Shown here: positions 45,801-54,636 of the stretch, piece by piece
Layout of the letters: every line of letters begins with the position of its first letter
Numbering within the stretch: position 1 is the first letter of the stretch
Origin: an uncultured Bacteroidota bacterium
GTDB lineage: Bacteria; Bacteroidota; Bacteroidia; Flavobacteriales; Flavobacteriaceae
NCBI GenBank assembly: GCA_902510415.1
Contig: CABXBH010000003.1
Location: 35,522-99,521, forward strand
Length of the DNA stretch: 64,000 nucleotides
Direction of reading: 5' to 3'
The notes under the pieces: generated by a model
The model's input: the letters and a program-made list of their open reading frames with translations, nothing else
The model's database searches: none
What the model was told of the DNA's origin: nothing
Translations under genes and position numbers: made by a program

Positions 45801-47631
45801 TGAAGGCTTGCAGAAAAGGTTCAAATGAAACTGCAGTATCATCCTGTATCTCATCACAATCTCCATAGAAAACAGTCCAATTATTTTGCTCAAAATATTG
45901 TTCAGCTTCTTCCAAACTTCTTGTTTTCCCAATACCCATAGGAGCTTCGATTAACATTATGTTTAAGTTATCGGACATTTTAGCATCAACTTCTTTATAA
46001 ATTGACTCTGCTGGATTCATAACACTTTTAACATAACTGACTTTATTAAGAATTGAGCTTTCAGTAGCTTCTTTAGACTTCTTTTCAAACAATCTATCAA
46101 AGTAATTATCCAATATATGATTCAGAATAGATATTGGTGCGATAATAATAAAGCTCAAAAATAGATTTGAAACTGAAAATTCAAATAGTATTATTCTGTT
46201 GAAAATTATTAATGAAATAAGACCTAATATTAAACCTGTAATTGCTTGTCTTCTCTTATAGCTGTTTTTTGTTTTAATTCCGTATTGGAAATAGGATTTC
46301 CCTAATAAATTTCCAATTAAAAGTGTAATAAATATTAATAAAAGATGAATTACAAATGGATATGTTTCTTCCTGAATAAAAGAGAAAATAAAGATTGGAA
46401 AATAAGTTGCATATAAGCACGAATTGATAAAAAAGGTATACCCTAAAGTTGTATGGAAGCCATCTATATCTAATCTGTTAACAATAAATAAATTAATTAT
46501 AATTGGCAAAAAACTCATCAATATTGTAATCAACAATATCCATACATTTACATTAATTTCCCCAACATCTACATCACCACTTGGGATTATAAATGAGCAT
46601 ACATATATCATTACAAATGATAAAATTATTGGTAAGAGAAAATATAATGCTACGAATTTAACTTTGTTTAAAACAGATAATATTAATTCCTTGTTTGAAT
46701 CTCTTGTAGCGTGATAAATATTTTTTCTATTAATAAAAATTAAAGAAATGCCGTAAGCTAATGAGACGAAAATTATTGCTAAAAGAAAAACAACTAATAA
46801 TTCTAATAATAAAGGTAGGTCTCTCTTGTCCAATGTATATCCTTTTGCAAATATAGATTCGAGGAATCCTTTAGATTTTTCATATGTTTTAAAATCTGCA
46901 TTTACAAACCAAACCTTGGTATCGATAACGTCAAGATTATTAACAGTGAAAATACCAAGTCTATCTAATTTTAAGTCATCAATTATTTTATTTATATTCT
47001 CTTCCGTTGCTAATCCGTTTAATAAATTATTAGAATTTTCCGCCCCAAGGATTTGGATTAATTCATTAGATTGTAGTATTCGGTGATTAGAATTTGAGAC
47101 TAAAGTTTGATTTATGATTTCAAATGTTTCATCGTCTAGACATTTTTGTTCTGGTATTAGATCACAAGTTTTTCTAACGAGAATTGAAGTAATACTTGCA
47201 TCCGAAAGGGGAACATTACCAAGCACTTTATATTTTGTGCTCAACACTTGTGATATAGCACTGTCATATGCATACTCTATAGCATCATCAATGAATCCAT
47301 AGTAGTGTGGTATTCCTGAATAAAATTCAAAAAATTCTATTTTACTAATTACATTATTTTCAATTGTATTTTTTGTTAATGAGATACTCTTTTCAATCTC
47401 TCTAGCATAATTATTATCATTTTTGATAAAACGAATAGAGTCTACATATTTTAATGCTTTTTCTAAAAAATACTCGTTATTATAATTATCTCTAGAGATA
47501 TACTTATAAGTATCTATATGCTTCTTATAATTTTCAATTTTTAGTGAATCTTGAATTGACAAAGGATTTTTTTCACTAGAAAATAGCGAGAAAGAAAAAA
47601 AGAATATTAATAGACCAAAATAATTTTTCAA
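42835..47631 (-). CDS. large membrane-bound AAA/STAND-like ATPase with TPR-like C-terminus
   Basis: 1598 residues. A signal peptide (MKNYFGLLIFFFSFSLFSS) is followed by a ~250-residue probably periplasmic part in which SNSNHRILQSNELIQILGAE and DDLKLDRLGIFTVNNL recall FlgO/TolB-like domains (inference). About six to eight membrane helices span residues ~275-530. Then comes a cytoplasmic AAA_16-type module: Walker A EAPMGIGKTRS near residue 562-572, FYGDCDEIQDDTAVSFEPFL, Walker B VLFVMEDVHWIDPETL near residue 675, then winged-helix-like sequence and a long helical C-terminus with TPR-like repeats (KKALDFTKKALDAHHKKF near 1490). It is divergent from the MoxR/LRR/VWA operon, 96 bases apart. It looks like a signal-sensing NTPase of unknown output. 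Confidence 0.8.
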   Translation of the reverse strand: MKNYFGLLIFFFSFSLFSSEKNPLSIQDSLKIENYKKHIDTYKYISRDNYNNEYFLEKALKYVDSIRFIKNDNNYAREIEKSISLTKNTIENNVISKIEFFEFYSGIPHYYGFIDDAIEYAYDSAISQVLSTKYKVLGNVPLSDASITSILVRKTCDLIPEQKCLDDETFEIINQTLVSNSNHRILQSNELIQILGAENSNNLLNGLATEENINKIIDDLKLDRLGIFTVNNLDVIDTKVWFVNADFKTYEKSKGFLESIFAKGYTLDKRDLPLLLELLVVFLLAIIFVSLAYGISLIFINRKNIYHATRDSNKELILSVLNKVKFVALYFLLPIILSFVMIYVCSFIIPSGDVDVGEINVNVWILLITILMSFLPIIINLFIVNRLDIDGFHTTLGYTFFINSCLYATYFPIFIFSFIQEETYPFVIHLLLIFITLLIGNLLGKSYFQYGIKTKNSYKRRQAITGLILGLISLIIFNRIILFEFSVSNLFLSFIIIAPISILNHILDNYFDRLFEKKSKEATESSILNKVSYVKSVMNPAESIYKEVDAKMSDNLNIMLIEAPMGIGKTRSLEEAEQYFEQNNWTVFYGDCDEIQDDTAVSFEPFLQAFSRLIGETWNSRSESTDKITKGIINIASDTTGIPLEITNFSSSAKKTMNEISLEIIDKLTNINKKVLFVMEDVHWIDPETLTLLKHFIKTVNRNFFLRKNLCIIITVRAEIKGSYRGLNYQELKKELNNLDDTTKNLFDLSNLLDSNSFNLVDFVKNLSADDNGYKIASSSMNQINNLFNAYNEQLQLESKDKLTPLYVFKVLESWISDQYLKYTPDGYVLTQTVDIESLPNFEDVDSYYHKIFDSFESKWRRILESASIIGNKFDADILAQVWGYELLDVLDFLEKAVHQGLLIDVSNQDNIYKFSDKRIIGALKSYFKESKIQEEGERQIVIEYNKRYLELQSHIIENPEKYNTEDLLKVLRRMIPLTFSEYYVKQSNNLILDIICRYLYSNKLGKLDAFTNLLEKQDFTELATLLKNLRIIADDVNFSFTDKQKILDELNEEEERKAKLPLPIGIETDELSNDLRLLIILNGEIMNTSEKSIVTFTDAGFNVQNFQSFIPSLNKLPSKLNGLSLIYFIKELGDINLSLDDEVALILSGGYEERQKEIEEGQRVMFDMALKQLKPTKFYELAFKEFTLWDIEKISNEIGTDQEKIEKIVDQYEKLLDSEKDQNTKFLYDSINSYLNFCHLKFKDGKKSNEVFIHHNEKLKIQGKITEAWVLTFIRFMLSITEGSKPVRPGEIYISNNPETADQNFKEADNFLKKILDTNSVTKASMWFLDAKKIHYLSKKDFNSYKKLQLDYLERLKSAFNEDSNEYSKACVNIADDLEWQSENESKCPDFHDDCINLGTQYLNYLLDKAKISDELGMTNPLVSHSHLAHQFQKMAQLYLKKKSSKKALDFTKKALDAHHKKFETQYTFDPPNWSFVDGELIPLSENIQELFYTDGEARTVVVEYGNCLLNYARCLSLQKKYGEAIEMIDKACKYYYPLPKIYNLSQLEKGMNLLYNKSNEGLKLIIDSLNNLEQLDEIFTTSETRIIKKAKRLIKK

Positions 47632-47727
47632 AGTCTTGGGGTTAATTTACTAAGTTTAAAATAATTATTATAAACTAAAAATAAGACTTTTATAAAGAAT
47701 AATATTTTGTAATTTCAAAAAATAAGC

Positions 47728-47994
47728 ATGAGGAATTTAAAAGACGAGAGTAAATTATTTGCTAAATGGGCATCTAAATTAGGTGATAAATACATGGATA
47801 AAGCTATAAACAGATTAATGAATGAAAATAAAGAGCTAGTTTACAATCAAAATGATTTAGCCACTAAACTAGATAAGTACTTTGATTTAGAATTTCAATT
47901 AAGAGAAAAATTATCTCCTGAAAAGGGTAAAAAAAATCTTTCAATTATCAAGAGTTTTAAGAAAGCTCAGAATGAAATATTTAAAAAAAATTAA
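47728..47994 (+). CDS. 88-residue helical protein, first gene of the MoxR/LRR/VWA operon
   Basis: Basic, wholly helical sequence (KLFAKWASKLGDKYMDKAIN, then EKGKKNLSIIKSFKKAQNEI). No signal peptide or recognisable motif. It starts 96 bases from the divergent ATPase gene and ends two bases before the next ORF. Its fixed place at the head of the operon suggests a small adaptor, but this is inference. Confidence 0.65.
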   Translation: MRNLKDESKLFAKWASKLGDKYMDKAINRLMNENKELVYNQNDLATKLDKYFDLEFQLREKLSPEKGKKNLSIIKSFKKAQNEIFKKN

Positions 47995-47996
47995 AA

Positions 47997-48467
47997 ATGG
48001 AAAATAAAATCAATTTAAAAATTGAAGGAGACCATGAGTTTGGTTTATTTTCAATATTTGTTGTAGAGCTTAAAAAAGATAATACGAGTCTTCCTATTTT
48101 TTTGACAGCAGAGCAAACAAATCTTGGCCTTGAGGACCCTGATGAAGCATTAGAACCTATAATGGAATTGTTGAATATTTTACTTGAAAGTGGATTTTCT
48201 GTACATCAAACAATAGAAATAGTAAATGGAGATGAAAGTGAACAACAGCATGAATTTATAAGCAACTTTGACAATAGAGTTGATGAAACATGGAGTTCTG
48301 AAATTCAAAAAATACATATAAGATTCTCTAATTTAGAAGATCCCCAAAACAGTAATATTGAGCTAGAATCAATTGGGGGGCACAACTTTATAATTTATAC
48401 TGAAAATAATGAAATTTCCCCTGTTGAAATTATGAATAAGTTAAAAGTTATCTTTAATCAAAACTGA
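47997..48467 (+). CDS. 156-residue cytoplasmic protein of unknown function
   Basis: An alpha/beta protein with an N-terminal strand (NKINLKIEGDHEFGLFSIFV), an acidic helix (DPDEALEPIMELLNILLESG) and a C-terminal helix. No family recognised. It belongs to the operon by spacing (two bases from the previous gene); the next gene follows after 105 bases, possibly with an internal promoter. Confidence 0.6.
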   Translation: MENKINLKIEGDHEFGLFSIFVVELKKDNTSLPIFLTAEQTNLGLEDPDEALEPIMELLNILLESGFSVHQTIEIVNGDESEQQHEFISNFDNRVDETWSSEIQKIHIRFSNLEDPQNSNIELESIGGHNFIIYTENNEISPVEIMNKLKVIFNQN

Positions 48468-48572
48468 AATTAAAAAAATATTTATTAAATCGATAGGAAT
48501 ATTGAGGGAAATACTTGATGCTTTACTTCAATTTTCTTATTTTTTGATTATATAAGAATTAAGCAAAAAACA

Positions 48573-49703
48573 ATGTCAATAGAATTTATAGAATTTGGTA
48601 AAAAAGGAAACAGTAGAGAGATTAAGGTAATTTTATCTCATATTTTTGAAAGAAATAATGACTTAAATAAAGAAGATAAAAGAGGTACTGCTGTTTGTAT
48701 TTGGGGGACACACGGATTAGGTAAAACCCAAATCGTTAGAGATTATGCATTAGAAAAAAAATGGAAGTTCTCATATATAGCTCCTGCACAGTTTGAAGAA
48801 ATGGGTGATTTACATGGAATGCCAACTGTTGTAGATCCTGATAAAAGAATTACAGGTGATGAATATACTGTGTATAGTCCTCCAGACTGGGTTCCTAGAG
48901 AAGAAGGGCCTGGTATATTATTATTAGATGATATCAACAGAGCCGATGATAGAATTCTTAGAGGTTGCATGCAATTATTACAAAATTTTGAACTTACATC
49001 ATGGAAATTGCCTCCAAAATGGCAGATTGTTGCTACTGCAAATCCTGAGGGTGGAGATTATTCAGTGACTCCAATGGATGGTGCAATGCTCACAAGGATG
49101 TTACATGCCACGCTAAAGTTTGATGCTAAGATATGGGCTGAATGGGCTTATGCAGCTAACGTTGACGAAAGAGGAATTGCTTTTGTTTTGACTTATCCTG
49201 AACTTGTAAATTCTGACAGAACCACCCCTAGAAGTTTAACTCAGTTTTTTGAACAAATCGCATCTATTGAAAATCTTAAGGATAATTTACAACTTGTTCA
49301 AGCTCTTGCTTTAAGTTCACTTGATGAAGTTACTGTTTCTTCTTTCATAGCTTTTGTGAATGACGAATTAACGCAGCTAATTGATCCTGAAGAAATTTTA
49401 GATGCTGAAGATTTTAAATCTCTCGAAAAGAGAATAAAAGATATTTCAGTGGATGATTCTGGGGCAAAAAGAGTTGATCGTCTTGCAACTATGTGTTCAA
49501 GATTATACTTAAAATTAGCCTCCGATGATTATAAACAAGGAAAAAATCATAGCAAAAATTTAATTAAATTTTTAATGTTTGAAACTATCCCAAATGATTT
49601 ACTTATGAGCCTATATATGGACTTGCAAAAACATGGTAGTGACGAAATAAAAGAAATGACAAGAGACAAAAAATTAGCAAGTAAATTATTATCAACTCTG
49701 TAA
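48573..49703 (+). CDS. MoxR-like AAA+ ATPase
   Basis: 376 residues with Walker A WGTHGLGKTQIV near residues 44-54, substrate-loop text MGDLHGMPTVVDPDKRITGD, Walker B GILLLDDINRADD near residue 114, sensor-1 WQIVATANPEGGDYS near residue 150 and a sensor-2 region (DGAMLTRMLHATLKF). This is the AAA_5/MoxR type that acts as a chaperone partner of VWA-domain proteins. The VWA protein lies two genes downstream, which supports a functional pair. No signal peptide. Confidence 0.9.
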   Translation: MSIEFIEFGKKGNSREIKVILSHIFERNNDLNKEDKRGTAVCIWGTHGLGKTQIVRDYALEKKWKFSYIAPAQFEEMGDLHGMPTVVDPDKRITGDEYTVYSPPDWVPREEGPGILLLDDINRADDRILRGCMQLLQNFELTSWKLPPKWQIVATANPEGGDYSVTPMDGAMLTRMLHATLKFDAKIWAEWAYAANVDERGIAFVLTYPELVNSDRTTPRSLTQFFEQIASIENLKDNLQLVQALALSSLDEVTVSSFIAFVNDELTQLIDPEEILDAEDFKSLEKRIKDISVDDSGAKRVDRLATMCSRLYLKLASDDYKQGKNHSKNLIKFLMFETIPNDLLMSLYMDLQKHGSDEIKEMTRDKKLASKLLSTL

Positions 49704-49713
49704 ATAAAATGTT

Positions 49714-52335
49714 ATGCTTAGCAAAGAGGATAAACAAAATGTATCTAAAATAAAGAAACTCATCAGAACCAGAGATTTTGAAAAAATTGAAATGGGGATT
49801 GAATTAGTTAGATCAGTGAATAATCCCAAGATATTTGATGAGTTGTTAGGTAATGTTGAATATAAATTTGACCAGTGGTCAGGATCTTTCTCACACGACT
49901 GGAAAGGAGCGGGTCCGGATGAACATTATTTTCAAACTGCAATACTTGGTTTATTAAATTTTTCACCAAAGGGCTCAAAAGGATCTGTAATTAGAGATTC
50001 CGTTAAAATCCTTAAAATAAGGGGTGAAATTACAAGCGGTTATTCTCACTTAAGGTCAAAGGTATTCCTCAAATATTTATCAAATTTCTCCAATCTTAAA
50101 ATCTTGAGAGTTGATAATTATAAAGAAATAATTGGATTTGAAGAAATTTATGATTTACCGCTTGAAGGTCTTGAACTAGATCGAGGTTATTCTCTACCAA
50201 ATCATGAAGAGAAATGGGGTTTTAAAAAACTTAAAAGAATATTTTTTACTATGCCAGAATCCAATCCATACAGATATGCTGACGATCTTGATGAAAAAAC
50301 TGAAGCTAAAAAAATACTAGGATTAGACTTTTTATCTAATTTAATTAGCCTGGAAACAGTTAAAGTAACAAGGCACGGCGATACTAATTTTTCAATTAAG
50401 GGATTGAGTTTTTTGAAGAATTTAAAATTTCTCTATACCTATAATTTAGGCATTGATAATGTCAATGATTTAAACACTCTGGAAAATTTAAATTATGTGA
50501 AATTAAATGAAAAATATCTTACTGATATATCAGGACTAAATTCATCTGCTAATTTAGAGTTTGTTGATTTAAGTAGCTCAGATAATTTATCCGATATTAG
50601 CCCATTAAGTAAATTGAAAAATATCAAATTAATTGATGTTTCAAGTACGGGAATCATATCCTTAAAGGGATTAGAAAACTCCGCTAACCTTCACGGAGTA
50701 AATATTTCAAGAAGTCCTATAAAAAATCTAGATGGTCTACTTAATGCAAAAAATCTTTATTGTGTTAATGCTAGTACTTGTAAAGAATTAGAGAACATTG
50801 AGGGAATAAAGAATTCCATAAAATTAAAAGAAATACTCTTGGATAATTGCTCTTCACTTTTGAGTCTGAGCGGTATAGAAAACTGTGGAGATTTAAGATT
50901 AATAAACCTTTCCAAAAGTGGAATTTCAAATTTAGATTCTTTAATTAATTGTAAAAATATATTTAAGAATAGTAAAACAAAATGGGATGAAGAAACAACG
51001 GAGTGGAGTGGCAATACTGGCTCTCAAGAAAATCCTTTTTGGGGTATAACAGAGGAAGTTAGTAAAGTTGGATATGGTAATCTTTATCAAGCAAAATATA
51101 TTGGCGAAAAATGTAGGGAATATTACAGTGACAGGGGTTGGAGTGCGCCAACCTTAAATGAGTTTGTGATTACAGAGTGTCCAAATCTTGAGTCGGTTGA
51201 AGGGTTAAAAAATTCAGGAATTCAATTACTTGTAATTAATAATTGTCCAAATATTAAAAAGATTGACTATCTGTCTGAATTTTCACTTTTACAATGCTGT
51301 GATTTCACAGATTGTGCAAATCTTGAAAGTGTTGAAAGCTTGTCCAATCTAAATCTGATGGATCGATTAATTTTAAAGAAGTGCTATAAAGTAAAACCAA
51401 AGCCAAGATTCTTATTAATGGATTCTTTTGAAAAAATTAACGAGTATTTATCAAAATTTAAAAAAAATGTTTCAGAAGTTAAGTTAGATTCTTCAGAAAA
51501 AGTAACATCAAAGAAACTAGAAAAATTACTGCTTTCTAATGATTACAGTAATATAGAATTAGGCTTAGAATTGGCAAATTCTATATCAAACAAAGACATC
51601 TTTGATTTCTTGCTTGAGGATGTAAAATTTTTAAACAATAAAATCATACCTAATGGCAAATTTTTGGGTAATAAAAAAACGAAAGAGTTTAGAGATTTTG
51701 CTCTTGAAGGATTAATTTCTATTGCGCCGGATTCATGTAGTATTGCGAAGAAAATCAAACAGAGTTTCAAGGTAAAGGTTTTAAATGGATCTAATTTAAA
51801 TTCACTTTTATCAGTTTCTGGATTTAGTAATTTAGAGGAGCTTACAATTCATGATACAAACATATCCACTGTTTCAGACTTATCTAGATTAAAAAAATTA
51901 AAAAAATTATTATTTATTGATAATCCTGAATTAAAAAATCTTTCAGGTATTAAAGGTTTAGATAATTTAGAATATTTAGGTATTAAAAATTGCAAAGGAT
52001 TATCAGATTTAAGTCATATTGCCGGATTTGAAAAATTATTAGGCATTCAAGTCAATTTTTCTGGTATTACTTCAACGAAAGGATTAGAAAATCTTACGCT
52101 ACTAAAAAATATAAATTTAAATAATAATACTCAGCTAAAAGAAATTGATGAACTAGGTAAAATTAATTCATTAGAAATAGTAACAATTAGTGAATGTCAA
52201 AATATTAAAAGCTTAGATGCACTTACAAAACTCCCAAATCTAACTTTTTTAAGAGTTGACAAGCATAGTTTAAAAAATATAGAAGGCATTCAATCATTAA
52301 TTAAACCTCTTATTCAAGGTTTAAGAAAAGAGTAA
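49714..52335 (+). CDS. leucine-rich-repeat protein with two copies of a helical capping module
   Basis: 873 residues built from two similar halves. Each starts with a helical module: KKLIRTRDFEKIEMGIELV at residue ~10 with FDELLGNVEYKF, and EKLLLSNDYSNIELGLELAN at residue ~600 with FDFLLEDVKFLN, both followed by GLLNFSP or GLISIAP-type text. Irregular LRRs follow each (for example LNSLLSVSGFSNLEELTIHD, LDNLEYLGIKNCKGLSDLSH). A ~50-residue insert with SGNTGSQENPFWGI interrupts the first array near residue 435. No signal peptide. LRRs usually mediate protein recognition. It lies between the MoxR and VWA genes and is probably the recognition subunit. Confidence 0.82.
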   Translation: MLSKEDKQNVSKIKKLIRTRDFEKIEMGIELVRSVNNPKIFDELLGNVEYKFDQWSGSFSHDWKGAGPDEHYFQTAILGLLNFSPKGSKGSVIRDSVKILKIRGEITSGYSHLRSKVFLKYLSNFSNLKILRVDNYKEIIGFEEIYDLPLEGLELDRGYSLPNHEEKWGFKKLKRIFFTMPESNPYRYADDLDEKTEAKKILGLDFLSNLISLETVKVTRHGDTNFSIKGLSFLKNLKFLYTYNLGIDNVNDLNTLENLNYVKLNEKYLTDISGLNSSANLEFVDLSSSDNLSDISPLSKLKNIKLIDVSSTGIISLKGLENSANLHGVNISRSPIKNLDGLLNAKNLYCVNASTCKELENIEGIKNSIKLKEILLDNCSSLLSLSGIENCGDLRLINLSKSGISNLDSLINCKNIFKNSKTKWDEETTEWSGNTGSQENPFWGITEEVSKVGYGNLYQAKYIGEKCREYYSDRGWSAPTLNEFVITECPNLESVEGLKNSGIQLLVINNCPNIKKIDYLSEFSLLQCCDFTDCANLESVESLSNLNLMDRLILKKCYKVKPKPRFLLMDSFEKINEYLSKFKKNVSEVKLDSSEKVTSKKLEKLLLSNDYSNIELGLELANSISNKDIFDFLLEDVKFLNNKIIPNGKFLGNKKTKEFRDFALEGLISIAPDSCSIAKKIKQSFKVKVLNGSNLNSLLSVSGFSNLEELTIHDTNISTVSDLSRLKKLKKLLFIDNPELKNLSGIKGLDNLEYLGIKNCKGLSDLSHIAGFEKLLGIQVNFSGITSTKGLENLTLLKNINLNNNTQLKEIDELGKINSLEIVTISECQNIKSLDALTKLPNLTFLRVDKHSLKNIEGIQSLIKPLIQGLRKE

Positions 52336-52340
52336 ATTAC

Positions 52341-53516
52341 GTGAGTAAAGACATTAGCGAGGAAATATCAAGGTGTATAATTAAGATGCTATTAAAAGAG
52401 CCTTTTTATGCACACTTTTTAAGTGGTATTATTAGAGAAGTTACTGACAAAGTTCCTACAGCTGCTGTTGGATTTAAATCTGGAAAAATTGCCTTGTATG
52501 TTAATGAAAATTTCTTTCTAAAAGAATTAAGATCAATGACCGAACGAGTTGCTGTCATTAAGCACGAAACGCTACATATAATATTTAAGCATTTATTTAG
52601 AATGAAGACCAAGGACTACGATAATAAGCTTTTTAATATTGCTGCTGACCTTGTAGTTAATCAATTAATTGCACCCTGGAAACTGCCTGATTCAGCAGTA
52701 ACCTTGGAAACATTTCCAGAGTTAAAACTACCACGAGATAAATCAGTTGAGTGGTATTATGAAAATTTAAAAAAAACTGCTTCTAAAGACAAGGAATATA
52801 AAAAAAGGTTGCAAGAAATTTTTGATCAAGATACACACAGTGACCATAGAATGTGGGGGGAGAATGAAAACTTTAGCATGGAAGTCGTGGAAACCGAAGT
52901 GGATAGAATGATTATTCAAGCAAAGGATCGAACACCCGTAAAAGATCATGGGACAATTCCATTAGGAATCCAATCACTGATAAAAAATATAATCGAAAAA
53001 AGAAATCCTCAAATAAATTGGAAAAGAGCGTTAAAGATTTTTTCATCAACAAGTAGAAAAACCCGAGTTTATCATACTTTGAAAAGGGTTAGTAAAAGGT
53101 TTGGAACTCGTCCTGGAATAAAAATAAAAAGATTTCAAAAACTTGCCGTTGCAATTGATACCTCAGGTTCTATTAATATAGATGATTTTAATGATTTTTT
53201 TGGCGAAATACATAGTATGTGGAGATTCGGCGCTGAAATTGATGTTCTTGAATGTGATGCTGCAATTCAAAAAAAGTATTCTTACAGAGGTCGCATTCCG
53301 GAATTCATTCACGGAGGCGGAGGAACTTCTTTTGATCCAGTTTTTGAACACATAAAATCAAACCGATTTGAAAGATATGACGGTTGTATCTATTTAACTG
53401 ATGGTTATGCGCCAGAACCAACTATCAAGCCGCCGTGTAAAGTTTTTTGGTGTATAACAAAAGATGGTAAAATAGGACCCCATCTTAAATTTGGAAGAGT
53501 TGTTAAAATGAAATAA
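52341..53516 (+). CDS. DUF2201-type protein: zincin-like metallopeptidase domain plus VWA-like domain
   Basis: 391 residues. The start is taken as GTG at 52341, six bases after the LRR stop. The N-terminal domain contains HETLH within KHETLHIIFKH near residues 74-84 (HExxH zincin motif) and a downstream IAADLVVNQLI segment. The C-terminal VWA-like domain has the MIDAS elements DTSGSINIDDF near residue 273, GGGGTSFDPVFEHI and LTDGYAPEP. MoxR AAA proteins and VWA-metallopeptidases form recurring partnerships. Whether the peptidase is active is unproven, but the HExxH is complete. Confidence 0.88.
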   Translation: MSKDISEEISRCIIKMLLKEPFYAHFLSGIIREVTDKVPTAAVGFKSGKIALYVNENFFLKELRSMTERVAVIKHETLHIIFKHLFRMKTKDYDNKLFNIAADLVVNQLIAPWKLPDSAVTLETFPELKLPRDKSVEWYYENLKKTASKDKEYKKRLQEIFDQDTHSDHRMWGENENFSMEVVETEVDRMIIQAKDRTPVKDHGTIPLGIQSLIKNIIEKRNPQINWKRALKIFSSTSRKTRVYHTLKRVSKRFGTRPGIKIKRFQKLAVAIDTSGSINIDDFNDFFGEIHSMWRFGAEIDVLECDAAIQKKYSYRGRIPEFIHGGGGTSFDPVFEHIKSNRFERYDGCIYLTDGYAPEPTIKPPCKVFWCITKDGKIGPHLKFGRVVKMK

Positions 53517-53532
53517 TTAAGAAGTGATTAAT

Positions 53533-53670
53533 TTATATACTTCTAAATCTTCTTGCACCAGTCCAAGCTACCTTTTTAGTTCTTCCTAAATATGATTTAG
53601 CTTCTAGTCTATCATTAAATTCATTTCTTGCTGAATTTAATTGAGTGTTTCCGTTATCTTGATTTTTCAT
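53533..53670 (-). CDS. 45-residue basic small protein
   Basis: MKNQDNGNTQLNSARNEFND, then RLEAKSYLGRTKKVAWTGAR, RFRSI. The C-terminal half is strongly basic. The ORF is isolated on the minus strand at the junction between the MoxR/LRR/VWA operon and the small-gene island. It is not a shadow of any longer frame. Function unknown. Confidence 0.45.
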   Translation of the reverse strand: MKNQDNGNTQLNSARNEFNDRLEAKSYLGRTKKVAWTGARRFRSI

Positions 53671-53783
53671 TGATAAATATTGTTAAAAAATTCGGCTGCA
53701 AAAATATATATAAAATTGGGTTTATATACTTTTTTTTAAATAAATTTTAGAAAAAAATTTAAGCCTATTTTAGGAACAAATAC

Positions 53784-53820
53784 TAAACTACTTTTTCACT
53801 AACTTGCAGAAATACTAAAC
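53784..53820 (+). repeat. partial copy A of the island long repeat
   Basis: Contains CTTTTTCACTAACTTG followed by CAGAAATAC, about 30 bases upstream of the start at 53832. The upstream half of the full element (CAACATACGATAAACCATAA) is absent or diverged. It matches copies B-F in the core and in its spacing to a start codon. Confidence 0.75.
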
Positions 53821-53831
53821 AATCAAATATT

Positions 53832-54545
53832 ATGAAAAAAATACTTTGCCTATTTACAGTTTTATTATTTTTTGTTAACACACACTCTCAAAAACAAGCT
53901 ATTGAAAAACTAACATATGAAGACGCTAATAATATTGACTATTTTATTAAAGTCAAAAACAATACAAGAGTTCTCGAGTATATAACTCAGGATGGAAATA
54001 GTCTGAAAGTAGGAGATACACTTGTTTTAGGTAGACCAACTTCTGAATCTGCAATTTCAACTACCTATGGTGGTGGTGCTTCTACAGGTGGTATTAGTGC
54101 AGGTGGCGCAAGAACAAAAACACGGGTTAATAAGGAGTTTGAATTTATCAGATTAGGAAGGCCTGCAGGCTTTGGTAATGTAATGTCTGCAATGAATGGT
54201 GAAGGTGCAAGTATGGCGGGTGTAAATTTGGCAGGAGAAGTTGTCAAAATCGACGAAATAAAAGTTGCTCATAAAGGATCTAAGAAGAAGCCTTTACGTT
54301 TAATCCTAATTATGGGTGAGATAAATGGAAGGGCTTTTGGAATAAATAAATATCTAAGCGTTCTTGACACTGATCTTGCAATGTCATATGGTGAGATACT
54401 ATTAAAGAATAAAAAAATGACGAGGGATGAGGCAATTGCAAAACTTAAAGAAGCAAAAGACCTAATGGACTTAGGGCTTATGTCTGAAGAAGAATTTAAA
54501 GCTATGAGAAGTGAATTACAACCTTTAATAATGGGTAATAAGTAA
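53832..54545 (+). CDS. secreted protein with C-terminal SHOCT-like segment
   Basis: 237 residues with signal peptide MKKILCLFTVLLFFVNTHSQ. A middle part has a Gly-rich run (TTYGGGASTGGISAGGARTK). The last ~45 residues (TRDEAIAKLKEAKDLMDLGL then MSEEEFKAMRSEL) match the SHOCT short C-terminal motif, usually an oligomerisation or tail module. Copy A of the repeat lies just upstream. Function unknown. Confidence 0.72.
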   Translation: MKKILCLFTVLLFFVNTHSQKQAIEKLTYEDANNIDYFIKVKNNTRVLEYITQDGNSLKVGDTLVLGRPTSESAISTTYGGGASTGGISAGGARTKTRVNKEFEFIRLGRPAGFGNVMSAMNGEGASMAGVNLAGEVVKIDEIKVAHKGSKKKPLRLILIMGEINGRAFGINKYLSVLDTDLAMSYGEILLKNKKMTRDEAIAKLKEAKDLMDLGLMSEEEFKAMRSELQPLIMGNK

Positions 54546-54558
54546 AGCAATATAGGAT

Positions 54559-54636
54559 ATGAAAAAGAAAAATATGTTCTATACTTTTTATATATTAAAT
54601 ATTAATAGTATAGATAATATGGAAAAAAATAAATGA
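54559..54636 (+). CDS. 25-residue upstream ORF coupled to the Kazal gene
   Basis: The ORF starts after a CAATATAGGATATG motif that matches the start-proximal repeat of this island and encodes MKKKNMFYTFYILNINSIDN then MEKNK. Its stop overlaps the Kazal ATG (ATGA), so it could act as a leader peptide or be the scar of a replaced gene. Weak evidence for a real product. Confidence 0.35.
   Translation: MKKKNMFYTFYILNINSIDNMEKNK

Noticed and set aside
46424-46714. + strand ORF within the large ATPase gene
   Set aside because: Shadow of the membrane-helix region of the minus-strand gene.
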